Positions 9,396-18,556 of a stretch of 64,000 nt of DNA are shown here, in pieces; positions within the stretch are counted from its first letter, which is position 1, and the number at the start of each line of letters is the position of its first letter. This stretch comes from Brevibacillus_D fluminis_A (GTDB taxonomy: Bacteria > Bacillota > Bacilli > Brevibacillales > Brevibacillaceae), in assembly GCF_052072235.1 (NCBI RefSeq), contig NZ_CM125436.1:5264001-5328000 (forward strand), written 5' to 3'. Below the pieces are notes generated by a model. That model saw nothing but the letters and a program-made list of their open reading frames with translations. It did no database searches and had not been told where the DNA came from. Made by a program: the position numbers and the translations under genes.

Positions 9396-9436
9396 GCCCC
9401 TTTCGTCCCGTTTGGGATGAGGGGCATTTTGTTTTT
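9396..9436 (+). terminator. Intrinsic terminator after the amine oxidase
   Basis: Hairpin GCCCC...GGGGC (9396-9425) with a second inner pairing CGTCCC/GGGATG, followed by a T-rich tract. Confidence 0.85.
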
Positions 9437-9487
9437 CTAACGCGATCACGATTGACAAAGCGCACGCGAGCCTCTATTATTGAGATC

Positions 9488-9516
9488 GATAATTATTATC
9501 AATGATAATGATTATC
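9488..9516 (+). promoter_or_regulatory. Fur box upstream of the PepSY gene
   Basis: The stretch consists of repeated GATAAT/ATTATC hexamers: GATAATTATTATC followed by AATGATAATGATTATC. This matches the classical ferric-uptake-regulator binding pattern with at least two overlapping 7-1-7 units. It lies 30 bp upstream of the next start codon, so iron repression of that gene is expected. Confidence 0.85.
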
Positions 9517-9545
9517 AAAATCGTTGATGGGGGTAACGAAACATT

Positions 9546-10718
9546 ATGAAGCTCAAAAAGACGATGGGGAAGCTTCACCTGTGGCTGAGCCTCATTGCCG
9601 GCACATTCATTTGCTTGATCGCCTTGAGCGGCAGCGCACTGGTGTTTAAAGACGAGATTAACCGGATGCTGAACGCCGATTTGTACAAGGCAACCCCAGG
9701 CTCTGCCGTCTCGTATCAGGCTGCCTTGGAAAGCGTGCTTGCTGCCTATCCACAGGCGGAAATCTCGCGCATCTACAGTCCGAACGAAATGAGTTCGGAA
9801 GGCATCTACACGTTTTCCATCAAAGCTGACAGGAAATCGCTGATGGTCTACGTCGATCCTGGCACAGGCCACATCCTCGGGACGCAATCGTCCGCCGATA
9901 CGCTGACCGGTTGGCTGTCTGATTTCCATGAAAACCTGCTGCTGAAAGAGTACAACGGGAGAACGATTGTCGGGATTATCGCTATTTTTTTCTTTCTTAT
10001 TTTACTGACCGGCATGTTCATCTGGTTCCCCGGCCTCAAAAACTGGGCGCGCGGCTTTGTCATCCGCCGTACGACCAATCAATACGTGCGTCATTTTGAC
10101 GTGCACCGTGTCTTCGGCATCTCCTGGGTACCGTTTCTGCTGGTCGTCTCGCTGACAGGCTTCCTTTTCCCGTTTGGCAAAGACATTTTGGGCGCCTTTA
10201 ATCTGAAGACGAGCACATCGCCGTCCGACAAGGTTCTCGTCGCCAAGCCGCTTCCTGCGGGCTACATACCGCTCGACGACATGATCGCGTCGATCAAAAA
10301 AGAAATGCCTGACGCGACGATCACCCAAATCCGGATGCCGAAAAAGGCCGAGGCAGGCAAAAAGGAAGGCGTCATCGAGTTCCGCCTTTCCCATCAGTAC
10401 GATCCTTCCGCAGCGAGCATCGGCAACGCGCGGGCATGGGTCGAGCCGTATAGCGGAAAGGTGCTCGCCATCACCGACTCTGTAAAAGATACGAGCTTTG
10501 CTTCCCTTTACCAAACATGGCTGTTCCCGCTGCACACCGGACGGATCGGCGGACTGGTCACGCAGATTTTGTACGCCATCGGCGGCCTCGTGCCGACGTT
10601 GCTGATGGTTACCGGCCTGGTCATGATGCGTCTGAAGCAGTCCAGGAAAAAGAAAAGCGCGGCTTCGCCGGCAGCTCGCAAAGCAGCGCAGCCTGAAAAT
10701 CTGCCGCAAGCTCAATAA
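9546..10718 (+). CDS. Iron-regulated PepSY-associated TM helix protein
   Basis: 390 residues. The protein has the PepSY_TM architecture: a first membrane helix (about 11-33, with HLWLSLIAG), an external region with a PepSY-type fold, a second helix (about 138-160, FFFLILLTGMFIWFPG), a third (about 190-212, SWVPFLLVVSLTGFLFPFG), a further external part and a last helix (about 338-360) before a Lys/Arg-rich tail. Conserved membrane histidines (HLW, FHENL, RHFDVHRVFG) suggest haem or metal involvement. Related proteins are linked to siderophore iron reduction. The Fur box directly upstream supports a role in iron acquisition. It is alone, flanked by terminators. Confidence 0.85.
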   Translation: MKLKKTMGKLHLWLSLIAGTFICLIALSGSALVFKDEINRMLNADLYKATPGSAVSYQAALESVLAAYPQAEISRIYSPNEMSSEGIYTFSIKADRKSLMVYVDPGTGHILGTQSSADTLTGWLSDFHENLLLKEYNGRTIVGIIAIFFFLILLTGMFIWFPGLKNWARGFVIRRTTNQYVRHFDVHRVFGISWVPFLLVVSLTGFLFPFGKDILGAFNLKTSTSPSDKVLVAKPLPAGYIPLDDMIASIKKEMPDATITQIRMPKKAEAGKKEGVIEFRLSHQYDPSAASIGNARAWVEPYSGKVLAITDSVKDTSFASLYQTWLFPLHTGRIGGLVTQILYAIGGLVPTLLMVTGLVMMRLKQSRKKKSAASPAARKAAQPENLPQAQ

Positions 10719-10727
10719 GAGAAACAA

Positions 10728-10777
10728 AGCCCCCGTCTGTCATCGAAACGCTCGTGACATGACGGAGGCTCTTTTTT
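10728..10777. terminator. Terminator between convergent genes
   Basis: A long stem (AGCCCCCGTCTGTCA pairing with TGACATGACGGAGGCT, 10728-10770) is followed by eight T on the plus strand. It ends the PepSY transcript and abuts the stop of the convergent receiver-like gene. Confidence 0.8.
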
Positions 10778-11275
10778 TCATTGCGGAACAGGCTCGTCTG
10801 CCGATCGCTGGACAACCTGCAACGGCAAAAACCAGTTTCCGCTGATCACCATGCGAATCGTTTGGGCGACACTGCTCGGCCGCAGCGACGTGACGACCAC
10901 CCCGCGCCTTTTCACCGAGAGCCTGGGGTAGCTGAGCGCCAGAAACGGCGAGAGGACAATGATCTTCGCCTGCTGCCACCGCTGCATCGCCGCTTCTGGC
11001 ACAATCGCATCCTCACACCCTTCGCCGTCGAACAAAACGACGCCAGGCTCGTCCTCTTCCAGATCCAGACTTCGTTGCAGCTGCTCATAGGAGGCATGTT
11101 TCATGATGATGTCTGTCTCTCTTTGCAACAAGGCGCGCATTCCATCGATGAAAAGTTTACGATCGCTGACGACCAGCACAATGACCGTTTCCCGACAAGC
11201 AATCTCCTTGTAGCGCACCGCAGAAACAAAATAAGAGCGTGCGCGAGATACCGAACGTTCCATGGACACCATCAT
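10778..11275 (-). CDS. Stand-alone NarL-like receiver protein lacking an output domain
   Basis: 165 residues. From about residue 30 it resembles a receiver domain of the NarL type: a beta-strand IVLVVSDRKLFIDGMRALLQRE, a phospho-acceptor candidate in VVLFDGEG, then IIVLSPF and a lysine in SVKRRG. The usual acidic pair after the first strand is SD here, so phosphorylation may be weak or absent. There is no DNA-binding helix-turn-helix; the protein ends where NarL would begin its linker. It starts 13 bp after the chemoreceptor gene upstream, indicating one operon. A signal relay or decayed regulator are both possible. Confidence 0.6.
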   Translation of the reverse strand: MMVSMERSVSRARSYFVSAVRYKEIACRETVIVLVVSDRKLFIDGMRALLQRETDIIMKHASYEQLQRSLDLEEDEPGVVLFDGEGCEDAIVPEAAMQRWQQAKIIVLSPFLALSYPRLSVKRRGVVVTSLRPSSVAQTIRMVISGNWFLPLQVVQRSADEPVPQ

Positions 11276-11288
11276 CTCCCTTGCTCCC

Positions 11289-12767
11289 TTATCGTTCCGT
11301 TTGCCCCTCCTTCACCAATGCGGACAAATTCATCATGAGCCGTTCCAGCACGCGGAACTGCGTCACAATCTCGTCGATCTGCTTCTGCTGCTCCTCGGCG
11401 CTGGCGACGACCTCTTCCACCGATGCTGCCGCCTCTTCCGTAATACCCGCCACAGACGTGATGTCTTTTAAAATCGCGTGGGAGTTGCCTTGAATGGTTT
11501 TCACCAGCCCTTCTACTTCCACGCTCTGCTTCCGGACGCTTTCCGTCGTCTCCGAAATCAGCCCGAAAATCGATTCCGTCTTCGTCGCAACCTGCAGCCC
11601 CTCGCGGATTTCCGTTTGCCCGACGATGATTTTGTCTGAGACGATGTTGGTTTTAATCTGAATTTCTTCCAAAATGTTCGTGATTTCCTTCGTCGACTTC
11701 CGCGAATGATCCGCCAGGCTGCGAATTTCTTCCGCGACGACGGCAAAGCTTTTGCCATGCACACCTGCGCGCGCCGATTCAATGGCGGCGTTTAAAGCCA
11801 GCAGATTGGTTTGCTGGCTGATCGTGGTGATCGTTTGCAATATATCATTGATCGAGCGGTTTTTTTCGCGCAGCTCATTCATGAGCAAAACCGTCTCATG
11901 CACCAGCACATCCACCTTCGTCATTTGCTGGGACAGCGTAGCGACATGCTGGCTCCCTTCCACCGTCATGATCGCGGTGCTTTGCGAGAGCCGCTTGGTA
12001 TTTTCGGAGGCTTGGGAGACGACCTGGATCCCTTCATCGATCGCTTCAATCGAATCGCGCACCTCATTGACATTGTTCGCTTGCGCCTCGATCCCGGCGG
12101 CAATCTCCTGGAATGCCTGGAAAAGCTCCCTGGAAATGTGCCCTGTCGCCGTGACGTTTTGCTTCAAGGCGCCGCGAAACTGGTCAAGCTCAGCCGCCGT
12201 AAGATTCACCTTGTGCAGAACACTTTCGGTCTGCCGCTTGGCCGCTTGGGCATTGTCCGCCGATAGCACCGACTCTTTCCGCAGCCTTTCGCCGATCTTG
12301 TTTTGCACGAGCAAAAGCACGATGACGAGCAACAGCATTTCATTGTAAATGAACAGCTCTTTCGGATCATGCGGCGCGAACATGCCCGGCAGTGTCACAT
12401 AGTCGACGTTCACCAGCCCAAGATTGATCAAACCGGACACGATGATAAGGCGTGAATCCAGATAAAGGGACAATAAGGCCAAACTGTAATAAATCATGGT
12501 GTGGGCAGAAGGCTCCGGGTGCGTGATGCCCACCAAATAAGTCAGCGCGCCCAGTGCGAGCGCGAAAATGTATTTGGTCTGGGAAACAAGCCACCTTTTG
12601 AACACCAGCAGGGCCAAAAGCAGGATCGTGCCGCCGCCGATCGAGGCGACCAGCAGATTGAGCGACGCTTCCAAACCAGAGAAATAATTGCCGACGATCC
12701 CCGACAAAACGGTGGCGGCATACAGCGTCAACAAAAGCTTGTTTCTTTCATACAACGTATGCTTCAT
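11289..12767 (-). CDS. Methyl-accepting chemotaxis protein with polytopic membrane sensor
   Basis: 492 residues from the ATG at 12767, six bases after AGGAG; the ATG at 12773 touches the ribosome site. The first ~190 residues contain five to six hydrophobic helices without a large external domain, unlike the usual two-helix chemoreceptor. The rest is a cytoplasmic signalling coiled coil with the hairpin tip TNLLALNAAIESARAG...FAVVAEEIRSLA (about 310-350). No HAMP domain is evident. Sensing may therefore occur in the membrane. The receiver-like gene follows 13 bp downstream, and a large activator gene diverges upstream. Confidence 0.88.
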   Translation of the reverse strand: MKHTLYERNKLLLTLYAATVLSGIVGNYFSGLEASLNLLVASIGGGTILLLALLVFKRWLVSQTKYIFALALGALTYLVGITHPEPSAHTMIYYSLALLSLYLDSRLIIVSGLINLGLVNVDYVTLPGMFAPHDPKELFIYNEMLLLVIVLLLVQNKIGERLRKESVLSADNAQAAKRQTESVLHKVNLTAAELDQFRGALKQNVTATGHISRELFQAFQEIAAGIEAQANNVNEVRDSIEAIDEGIQVVSQASENTKRLSQSTAIMTVEGSQHVATLSQQMTKVDVLVHETVLLMNELREKNRSINDILQTITTISQQTNLLALNAAIESARAGVHGKSFAVVAEEIRSLADHSRKSTKEITNILEEIQIKTNIVSDKIIVGQTEIREGLQVATKTESIFGLISETTESVRKQSVEVEGLVKTIQGNSHAILKDITSVAGITEEAAASVEEVVASAEEQQKQIDEIVTQFRVLERLMMNLSALVKEGQTER

Positions 12768-12773
12768 GTGCAT

Positions 12774-12913
12774 CTCCTCTCGGATGGTGGTAATCGAATC
12801 AATTTTGATTGTATTTCGCGCGGTTTACAGCATCCTTACACTTCCAGACCATTTTCTTACACGCTATAATGACACTACAATCCTTCTTCATGATGCGTGG
12901 TGACCTTCAAGCG
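12774..12913 (+). promoter_or_regulatory. Divergent intergenic region with TATAAT promoter for the activator
   Basis: A consensus -10 TATAAT lies at 12865-12870 on the plus strand. The -35 is poor: TTCCAG at 17-bp spacing, or TTACAC (12836-12841) at 23 bp. Transcription from here would start near 12877, which supports translation from the ATG at 12914 and not from upstream in-frame ATGs. A weak -35 suits an activated or autoregulated promoter. Confidence 0.55.
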
Positions 12914-15664
12914 ATGAACATCCTGGAATCCAAACTGAACATCCCTGAATTACCGCCTGTCCTGAATCGGGACAGCCTGTTCGCGCAGCTCGATCGTTCG
13001 TTGGGGCGCTCGCTGGTCTGTATCACGGGCGGAAGCGGATACGGCAAAACAACGCTGCTCGCCAGCTATGTCCGCGCAAAAGAACTGCCCACCTTGTGGT
13101 ATCAGCTCACATCTGAAGACAATGAGTCCCTGCCTTTTCTCCGATACATGTTGGCAGGATTGCAAAAGGCTGCAGCCCATGCCGAGGTTGTCCCCCAGCT
13201 CGCGAATAACCGTCCGGACGCGATGCTCGATGAGCTGCTGAAGGCGCTTGCGTCGTGGGCTTCTCCCCTGGCGATCGTGCTCGATGACTACCATTTCATC
13301 GATTCGTGCGACGAAATCAAAGACATCATCATGAAGCTGATCCGCTTCTCCTCTGCGCACGTCACGGTCATGATCAGCAGCAGAGTCCGCCCCTCGCTTC
13401 CCTTATTGCAATTGAAAGTGCAAAACCGGCTGCTGGAAATCTCGATGGATCAACTGGCGTTTACCCGCGAGGAAGTCGGTGCCTATTTCACAACGGTGCG
13501 CGGCATGAGCCTGATGGAGCACGAGCACGATCTGCTGCTGCAAAAAACAAGCGGATGGGCTGTCTTGCTGCCGCTGATCCATGAAGTGATTCGCGAAAAA
13601 AGCTATGAGGAACGCAAACAGCTTTGGCGCGGAATCTCTCCGCCCGAAGAAGTGTTTGAATATATCGGTGGAGAAGTCATCCGCTCCCTCCCGGATGCCA
13701 CGCAGGAATTTTTGTTCAAGGCAAGCCTGCTGCAGGAGCTTGACCCCGAGGTGCTGCTCCACTACATCGAGAGTACCAATACCGGACCGATCATCGGAAC
13801 GCTTTTGAAAGACCATCTGTTCGTCTATAAAACACCGGCGGGAACCTACCAGTTCTATCCCATCGTCCGTGCCTATCTGTATGAGCGGCTGCTCAAGCAA
13901 TTCGGGAAAAAGGCCGTCTGCGACCTTCACGCCCAAGTAGCGCATGTCTACGAGAAGAAGTATCAGTATTTTCATGCATTTTCCCACTATATCTCCGGCC
14001 GACGGTTCGCGCTTGCGGCGCAGCTTTTGCGGAAAATGACCGAACTGTATACCCCTGAACGATTTTTGCTGCTCCTCAACGGCTCGATCGATACGCTATG
14101 TCCGACATTTCCAACCGTCACGTTCAATCTCTTTTTTTGCCGCTGCATCCCGATCCCCATCTTGCGCACGTTCATCGGCCCACTTGAGGATAACATTGCG
14201 GCGCTTTCACAAAGCAGTCTGTCCGCCCCGCTGACCTATCTGCAAAACCGTCTGGGACTGATCTTGTTTTACAGCGGAGAGATGGAGGAAGCGAAGCGGC
14301 ATTTTCGCGATTCGCTGGATGGCAGCGAGAAGCTGCACGACCAGGACCTGGTGTCGCTCAATTACTCCTGTTTGGCACAGTGCTGCCGGTTCACCGGCGA
14401 TTTCGCCCAAGGCCTGGAATATGCGCGGCTGGCGCTGACCAACTCGGAAGCATACGGGACCTTCAACAATTTGACGCACACGTTTTGGGTGATGGCCGAG
14501 CTGCTTTTGGAGCAGCAGGAATTTGACAAAGCCGAGCGGCTCCTGGAGGAAATGGTGCGGTTTTCGGAGGAATACGAGGACGTCGGAGCACGGGTTTACC
14601 CGTTGATCTCCATCGGCAAATTATACCGGCTGCAAGGAAACTACGAGCAAGCCCGCACATGGATGATGCAAGGCTTGGAGCAGGCGCAGAAATCCAGCCT
14701 CGACACCGATTTGGGCTGGGCGCTCATGGAGCTTTCCCTCACATATTTGGCGGAAGCCGACTACGCCGAGGCGGAAACATGCATGCAAAAAGCAGCCGCG
14801 CATTTCCGCAATTACGGCCACTTTCAGCAGATCACGGCAAGCCATCTGGCAGCGATCACCGCGCTCAGGCGCGATGCGAAACGAGCTGCCGAGCCAATTC
14901 TGCCGGAAGCGGGAGTGAAAGCGAACGACGCCCTCACCGTGCATGTGCTCGGCAGCTTCCAGATGAAGCTCGGAGACAAGCCGATTTCGCTCCAGCGGAA
15001 GGCAAGCCTGCGGCTGTTTCACTATTTGCTCATCCATTACGGCAAAAAGGTGCCTCAGGATCTCCTGCTGGAGGAATTGTTCACGGACGGTGACTACCAA
15101 TCGAAAAAAAACCGCTTTTTCGTATCGCTCTCGACACTGCGAAAAGCGTTGGAGCCAACCTCGCAATCGGGCAGAGAATCGCGGTATATCCTGCAGGCCA
15201 AAGACTCCTATTATTTGAATATGGAGGAGATCGACCTTGATTTGGCTCGCTATTCCCAGCTGATCGCACAGCACGGGGCGACCGGCGAAGAGCGATTGCA
15301 AAAGCTGCAGCAAGCAGCCGCCCTGTACCGCGGCGATCTGCTTGCCGAATACCCGTACGAATCGTTCATCGAACCTGCGCGCGAACGGCTCAGGCACAGC
15401 TATCTGCAAGTCCTGCTGGAACTGGCCGAGCACCACTGGAAGCAGATGCAGTTTACCGCAGGCATCGATTATTTCGAACGGATGCTGGCGTGCGATCCGT
15501 ATGCGGAACAGATTCACTACCGCTATATCTCCCTGCTGCTGCAAGCCGGGTTCGTCAAAAATGCCCGGAGCGCTGCGCTCAAGCTGGAAAAAAGCCTCGG
15601 CGAAGACTGGTCGCTCGCGGCCAAAGCCAAGGTGGAAGCGATCTTTCGCGAGCATGGCGGGTGA
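12914..15664 (+). CDS. MalT-like ATPase/TPR regulator with BTAD domain
   Basis: 916 residues from the ATG at 12914 (MNILESKL); its ribosome site is weak. Residues 39-46 form a P-loop (GGSGYGKT) and about 115-126 hold a Walker B-like LAIVLDDYHF, as in STAND ATPases of the MalT/LuxR group. The middle (about 380-650) is helical with TPR-like repeats. The end differs from MalT: instead of a LuxR helix-turn-helix there is a winged-helix segment (about 672-770, VHVLGSFQMKLGDKPISL) followed by a bacterial transcriptional activator domain (about 775-910), as in SARP-type regulators. The target is unknown; the divergent chemoreceptor operon is an obvious candidate. It ends in a bidirectional terminator. 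Confidence 0.82.
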   Translation: MNILESKLNIPELPPVLNRDSLFAQLDRSLGRSLVCITGGSGYGKTTLLASYVRAKELPTLWYQLTSEDNESLPFLRYMLAGLQKAAAHAEVVPQLANNRPDAMLDELLKALASWASPLAIVLDDYHFIDSCDEIKDIIMKLIRFSSAHVTVMISSRVRPSLPLLQLKVQNRLLEISMDQLAFTREEVGAYFTTVRGMSLMEHEHDLLLQKTSGWAVLLPLIHEVIREKSYEERKQLWRGISPPEEVFEYIGGEVIRSLPDATQEFLFKASLLQELDPEVLLHYIESTNTGPIIGTLLKDHLFVYKTPAGTYQFYPIVRAYLYERLLKQFGKKAVCDLHAQVAHVYEKKYQYFHAFSHYISGRRFALAAQLLRKMTELYTPERFLLLLNGSIDTLCPTFPTVTFNLFFCRCIPIPILRTFIGPLEDNIAALSQSSLSAPLTYLQNRLGLILFYSGEMEEAKRHFRDSLDGSEKLHDQDLVSLNYSCLAQCCRFTGDFAQGLEYARLALTNSEAYGTFNNLTHTFWVMAELLLEQQEFDKAERLLEEMVRFSEEYEDVGARVYPLISIGKLYRLQGNYEQARTWMMQGLEQAQKSSLDTDLGWALMELSLTYLAEADYAEAETCMQKAAAHFRNYGHFQQITASHLAAITALRRDAKRAAEPILPEAGVKANDALTVHVLGSFQMKLGDKPISLQRKASLRLFHYLLIHYGKKVPQDLLLEELFTDGDYQSKKNRFFVSLSTLRKALEPTSQSGRESRYILQAKDSYYLNMEEIDLDLARYSQLIAQHGATGEERLQKLQQAAALYRGDLLAEYPYESFIEPARERLRHSYLQVLLELAEHHWKQMQFTAGIDYFERMLACDPYAEQIHYRYISLLLQAGFVKNARSAALKLEKSLGEDWSLAAKAKVEAIFREHGG

Positions 15665-15680
15665 AATGCAAGAAAAAATA

Positions 15681-15731
15681 ACGGCAGGCAATAAGCTGGA
15701 ACGATGACCTAGCTTGTTGCCTGCCGTTTTT
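15681..15731. terminator. Bidirectional terminator between activator gene and rhaA
   Basis: A 17-bp stem (ACGGCAGGCAATAAGCT pairing with AGCTTGTTGCCTGCCGT, 15681-15727) is flanked by A-rich sequence on the left and TTTTT on the right, so it can stop both convergent transcripts. Confidence 0.85.
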
Positions 15732-15747
15732 GATTGAATGATGAAAG

Positions 15748-17028
15748 CTACTTGCAAACCACGCCCTGCTCCCCGCGCTTCACCAAAACCTCTTTCTCAT
15801 ACGCCTTGACCTCGGCCAGCCACTCTTCGCGCACCGGCACATTCTGCTTCGCGCAGTAGTAATCCCAGACCGCGCCGAACGGGTACGACTTCAGTTCTTC
15901 CATCAAGGCCAGGCGGGATGTGTAATCACCGGCAAGCTCGATGCTTTTGAGCGTTTCGGTCGGCTCCAGCATCGCGCGCAGCAGCGCCTTCAGCGTATTG
16001 CGCATGCCGATGACCCAGGCGGCGATCCGGTTGATGCTCGCATCGAAGAAATCGAGGCCGATATGCGTCGTGTCGAGCAAATTGTGGCGCACCAGCTCGC
16101 GGGCGATGTCCTGCAGCTCGTCGTCCATGATGACCACGTGGTCGCTGTCCCAGCGGACCGGGCGGCTGACATGGAGCAAAATCCCCTTCGTAAAAAGCGC
16201 AAGCGCGGACAGTTTGCCGGAGATCATCTCTGTCGGATGGAAGTGTCCTGCATCGAGGCAGATCAGCTTGTTGTTCTGGATGCCGTAGCCCATGTAAAAC
16301 TCGTGCGAGCCGACCACATAGCTTTCGGAGCCAAGGCCGAACACCTTGCTTTCCACCGCATCCAGGTTGAAAGCGGGGTTAAGCTCCTCCTTGAACACCT
16401 CATCCAGCGCGTCCTTCAACCGCTGCCTCGGTCCCATCCGGTCTACCGGAATGTCTTTGTAGCCATCGGGAATCCAGACGTTGGTGACGCATGTCTGCCC
16501 AAGCTGCTCGCCAAAATACGCGCCGATTTTGCGCGACGCCTTGCAATGGTCGATCCAAAACTGGCGGATCGCCGGGTCGGCATGACTGAGCGTGAAGCCA
16601 TCCGCCGACTTTTCATGCGAAAAGCAGGTCGGGTTGAAATCGAGGCCCAGCCCCTGCTCCTTGGCCCAAGCGACCCAGCTTTCAAAATGTTTGGGCTCGA
16701 GCTGATCGAGGTCCACCTTTTCATCCGTATCCGCATAGATGGCGTGCAGGTTCACTTTGTGCTTGCCCGGAATCAGCGAAAACGCCTTCTCCAGATCTTG
16801 CCGCAGCTCATCCGCTGTCCGTGCCGCTCCCGGATAATTGCCCGTGACCGCGATGCCTCCCGTCAGCTCCTGATCACGGTTGAGGAACCCGCGCACGTCA
16901 TCGCCCTGCCAGCAGTGCATCGACACCTTGATTTTTGCCAGATTTTCCAGCACCTGATCGACGTCGATGCCATGTTTTCCATACAATGTTTTGGCTTCCT
17001 GATAGCTTGCCTCAATCCCGTTTTGCAT
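15748..17028 (-). CDS. rhaA: L-rhamnose isomerase
   Basis: 426 residues from the ATG at 17028, which follows AAGGAGG; the longer in-frame ATG at 17103 overlaps the end of rhaB and has no ribosome site. It interconverts L-rhamnose and L-rhamnulose in the cytoplasm, a metal-dependent TIM-barrel enzyme. Family signatures include the N-terminal VSMHCWQGDDV, LHAIYAD, LGLDFNPTCFSH, WIPDGYKD and the region CLDAGHFHPTE with metal-ligand residues. Length matches the family. It is the last gene of rhaM-rhaB-rhaA, 43 bp after rhaB, and is closed by a bidirectional terminator. Confidence 0.96.
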   Translation of the reverse strand: MQNGIEASYQEAKTLYGKHGIDVDQVLENLAKIKVSMHCWQGDDVRGFLNRDQELTGGIAVTGNYPGAARTADELRQDLEKAFSLIPGKHKVNLHAIYADTDEKVDLDQLEPKHFESWVAWAKEQGLGLDFNPTCFSHEKSADGFTLSHADPAIRQFWIDHCKASRKIGAYFGEQLGQTCVTNVWIPDGYKDIPVDRMGPRQRLKDALDEVFKEELNPAFNLDAVESKVFGLGSESYVVGSHEFYMGYGIQNNKLICLDAGHFHPTEMISGKLSALALFTKGILLHVSRPVRWDSDHVVIMDDELQDIARELVRHNLLDTTHIGLDFFDASINRIAAWVIGMRNTLKALLRAMLEPTETLKSIELAGDYTSRLALMEELKSYPFGAVWDYYCAKQNVPVREEWLAEVKAYEKEVLVKRGEQGVVCK

Positions 17029-17071
17029 GTTCACTGCCTCCTTCACCCTGCTTGTATGTTGATGGGAACCT

Positions 17072-18529
17072 TCACGTCTGTTTCGTATATTTGCGGAATT
17101 CACGGAACCACGCCGCTCTCTCCGCCGTCTCTGCCGGAACGAATTCCTTCACGTCAAAAGATTGGCGAATCAGCTGCCTTGCCTCGTGGAGATCGGCCAC
17201 CTCGCCCGTCTCGATCATTTGCACAACCAGATTGCCGAGCGCTGTCGATTCAGTCGGCCCTGCCGTCACGCGCTTATGGGAAACCGTAGCCGTCAGCTGG
17301 CAGAGCAGATCGTTGTGCGCCCCGCCTCCGACAATATGAATGACCTCGATCGCGTTGCCAGTGATGGCCTCCATCTCTTCGACCGACAGCGCATACAGAA
17401 TAGCCAGGTTATCAAAAATACAGCGCGCAATCTGTCCCGGCGTCTGTGGCACAGGCTGACCGGTTTCCTGGCAATAGCGCTGGATTTCCTCCATCATGTT
17501 GTGCGGGTTGAGGAACCGGTTATCGTCAAAGTTCACGAAAGATTGAAACGGCTTCTCCTGCTCTGCCGCTGCGACGAAATCGGCAAACGAGTACGTGCCC
17601 CCGCAATGGCGCTGTACTTCCTGGATCAGCCACAGTCCCATGATGTTTTTCAAAAACCGGAACGTCTGGTATGCGCCCCATTCGTTGGTAAAATTCGCTT
17701 CCTGCGCCTGCTCGCTCGTGATGGGACGGCTTGCCTCCACGCCGAGCAGCGACCACGTCCCGCTGCTCAAATACGCCCAATTCTCCCCTTGTCTCGCCGG
17801 AACGCCCAGCACCGCCGATGCGGTATCATGCGTGGCCACGCAGATCACTTCACAGTCCGGCAGATCATGCGCTGCGCGCAATGGCTCGCTCAAATACCCG
17901 AGCGACTCCCCCGGCTGCATAAGCGGCGGAAACTGGCTGCGCGAAAGGCCAAGCAGGGCCAGCAAATCTTTATCATAGTCTTTCGTCTGCAAATGCAAGA
18001 GCTGTGTCGTCGATGCGTTCGTCACCTCATTGACCCGCTGCCCTGTCAGGCGGTAGTGCAAATAATCGGGAACAAGCAAAATGCTGGCAGCCTGCCGCAG
18101 CTGTTCGCGGTCATGCACGCTCAGCTGGAACAACGTGTTGAAGCTTTGGAACTGGATGCCCGTTTTTTCGTAAATGGCTCGCGCCGGTATGCGGGCGGTC
18201 ACGTCAGCGATGGCTTGGCTGGTTCGGTCGTCACGATATGCGTATACATCGTGCAGCCGTTGCCCTGCTTCATCCAGCAGCACATAGTCGACAGCCCACG
18301 TATCGATTCCCAGCGTGCAGTCGTCAATCCCCTGTGCTTTCGCTTTTTTCAGACCTGCGATCACCTCATCAAAAAGGGTATCGATGTCCCAGTAGCAATG
18401 TCCCTCTTTTTCCACAAATCCGTTTTTGAAGCGATGGATTTCCTGTAGCCGGATGCGGCCTTCCACGATTGTGCCCAAGACCAGACGGCCGCTCGATGCA
18501 CCGATATCTACTGCTATATGGTTTCGCAT
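17072..18529 (-). CDS. rhaB: Rhamnulokinase
   Basis: 485 residues; phosphorylates L-rhamnulose at O1 using ATP. It belongs to the FGGY sugar kinase family: N-terminal phosphate loop VDIGASSGRL (residues 7-16), LGIDTWAVDYVLLD near 80, VICVATHDTASAV near 230 (catalytic Asp in the HDTAS motif), and the adenine-binding IHIVGGGAHN near 390. GAGGAG lies at a good distance before the ATG. It stands 27 bp after rhaM and 43 bp before rhaA, so the three are almost surely one transcript. Confidence 0.96.
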   Translation of the reverse strand: MRNHIAVDIGASSGRLVLGTIVEGRIRLQEIHRFKNGFVEKEGHCYWDIDTLFDEVIAGLKKAKAQGIDDCTLGIDTWAVDYVLLDEAGQRLHDVYAYRDDRTSQAIADVTARIPARAIYEKTGIQFQSFNTLFQLSVHDREQLRQAASILLVPDYLHYRLTGQRVNEVTNASTTQLLHLQTKDYDKDLLALLGLSRSQFPPLMQPGESLGYLSEPLRAAHDLPDCEVICVATHDTASAVLGVPARQGENWAYLSSGTWSLLGVEASRPITSEQAQEANFTNEWGAYQTFRFLKNIMGLWLIQEVQRHCGGTYSFADFVAAAEQEKPFQSFVNFDDNRFLNPHNMMEEIQRYCQETGQPVPQTPGQIARCIFDNLAILYALSVEEMEAITGNAIEVIHIVGGGAHNDLLCQLTATVSHKRVTAGPTESTALGNLVVQMIETGEVADLHEARQLIRQSFDVKEFVPAETAERAAWFREFRKYTKQT

Positions 18530-18556
18530 GGCAATGCTCCTCTATCGTTGGCAGTC

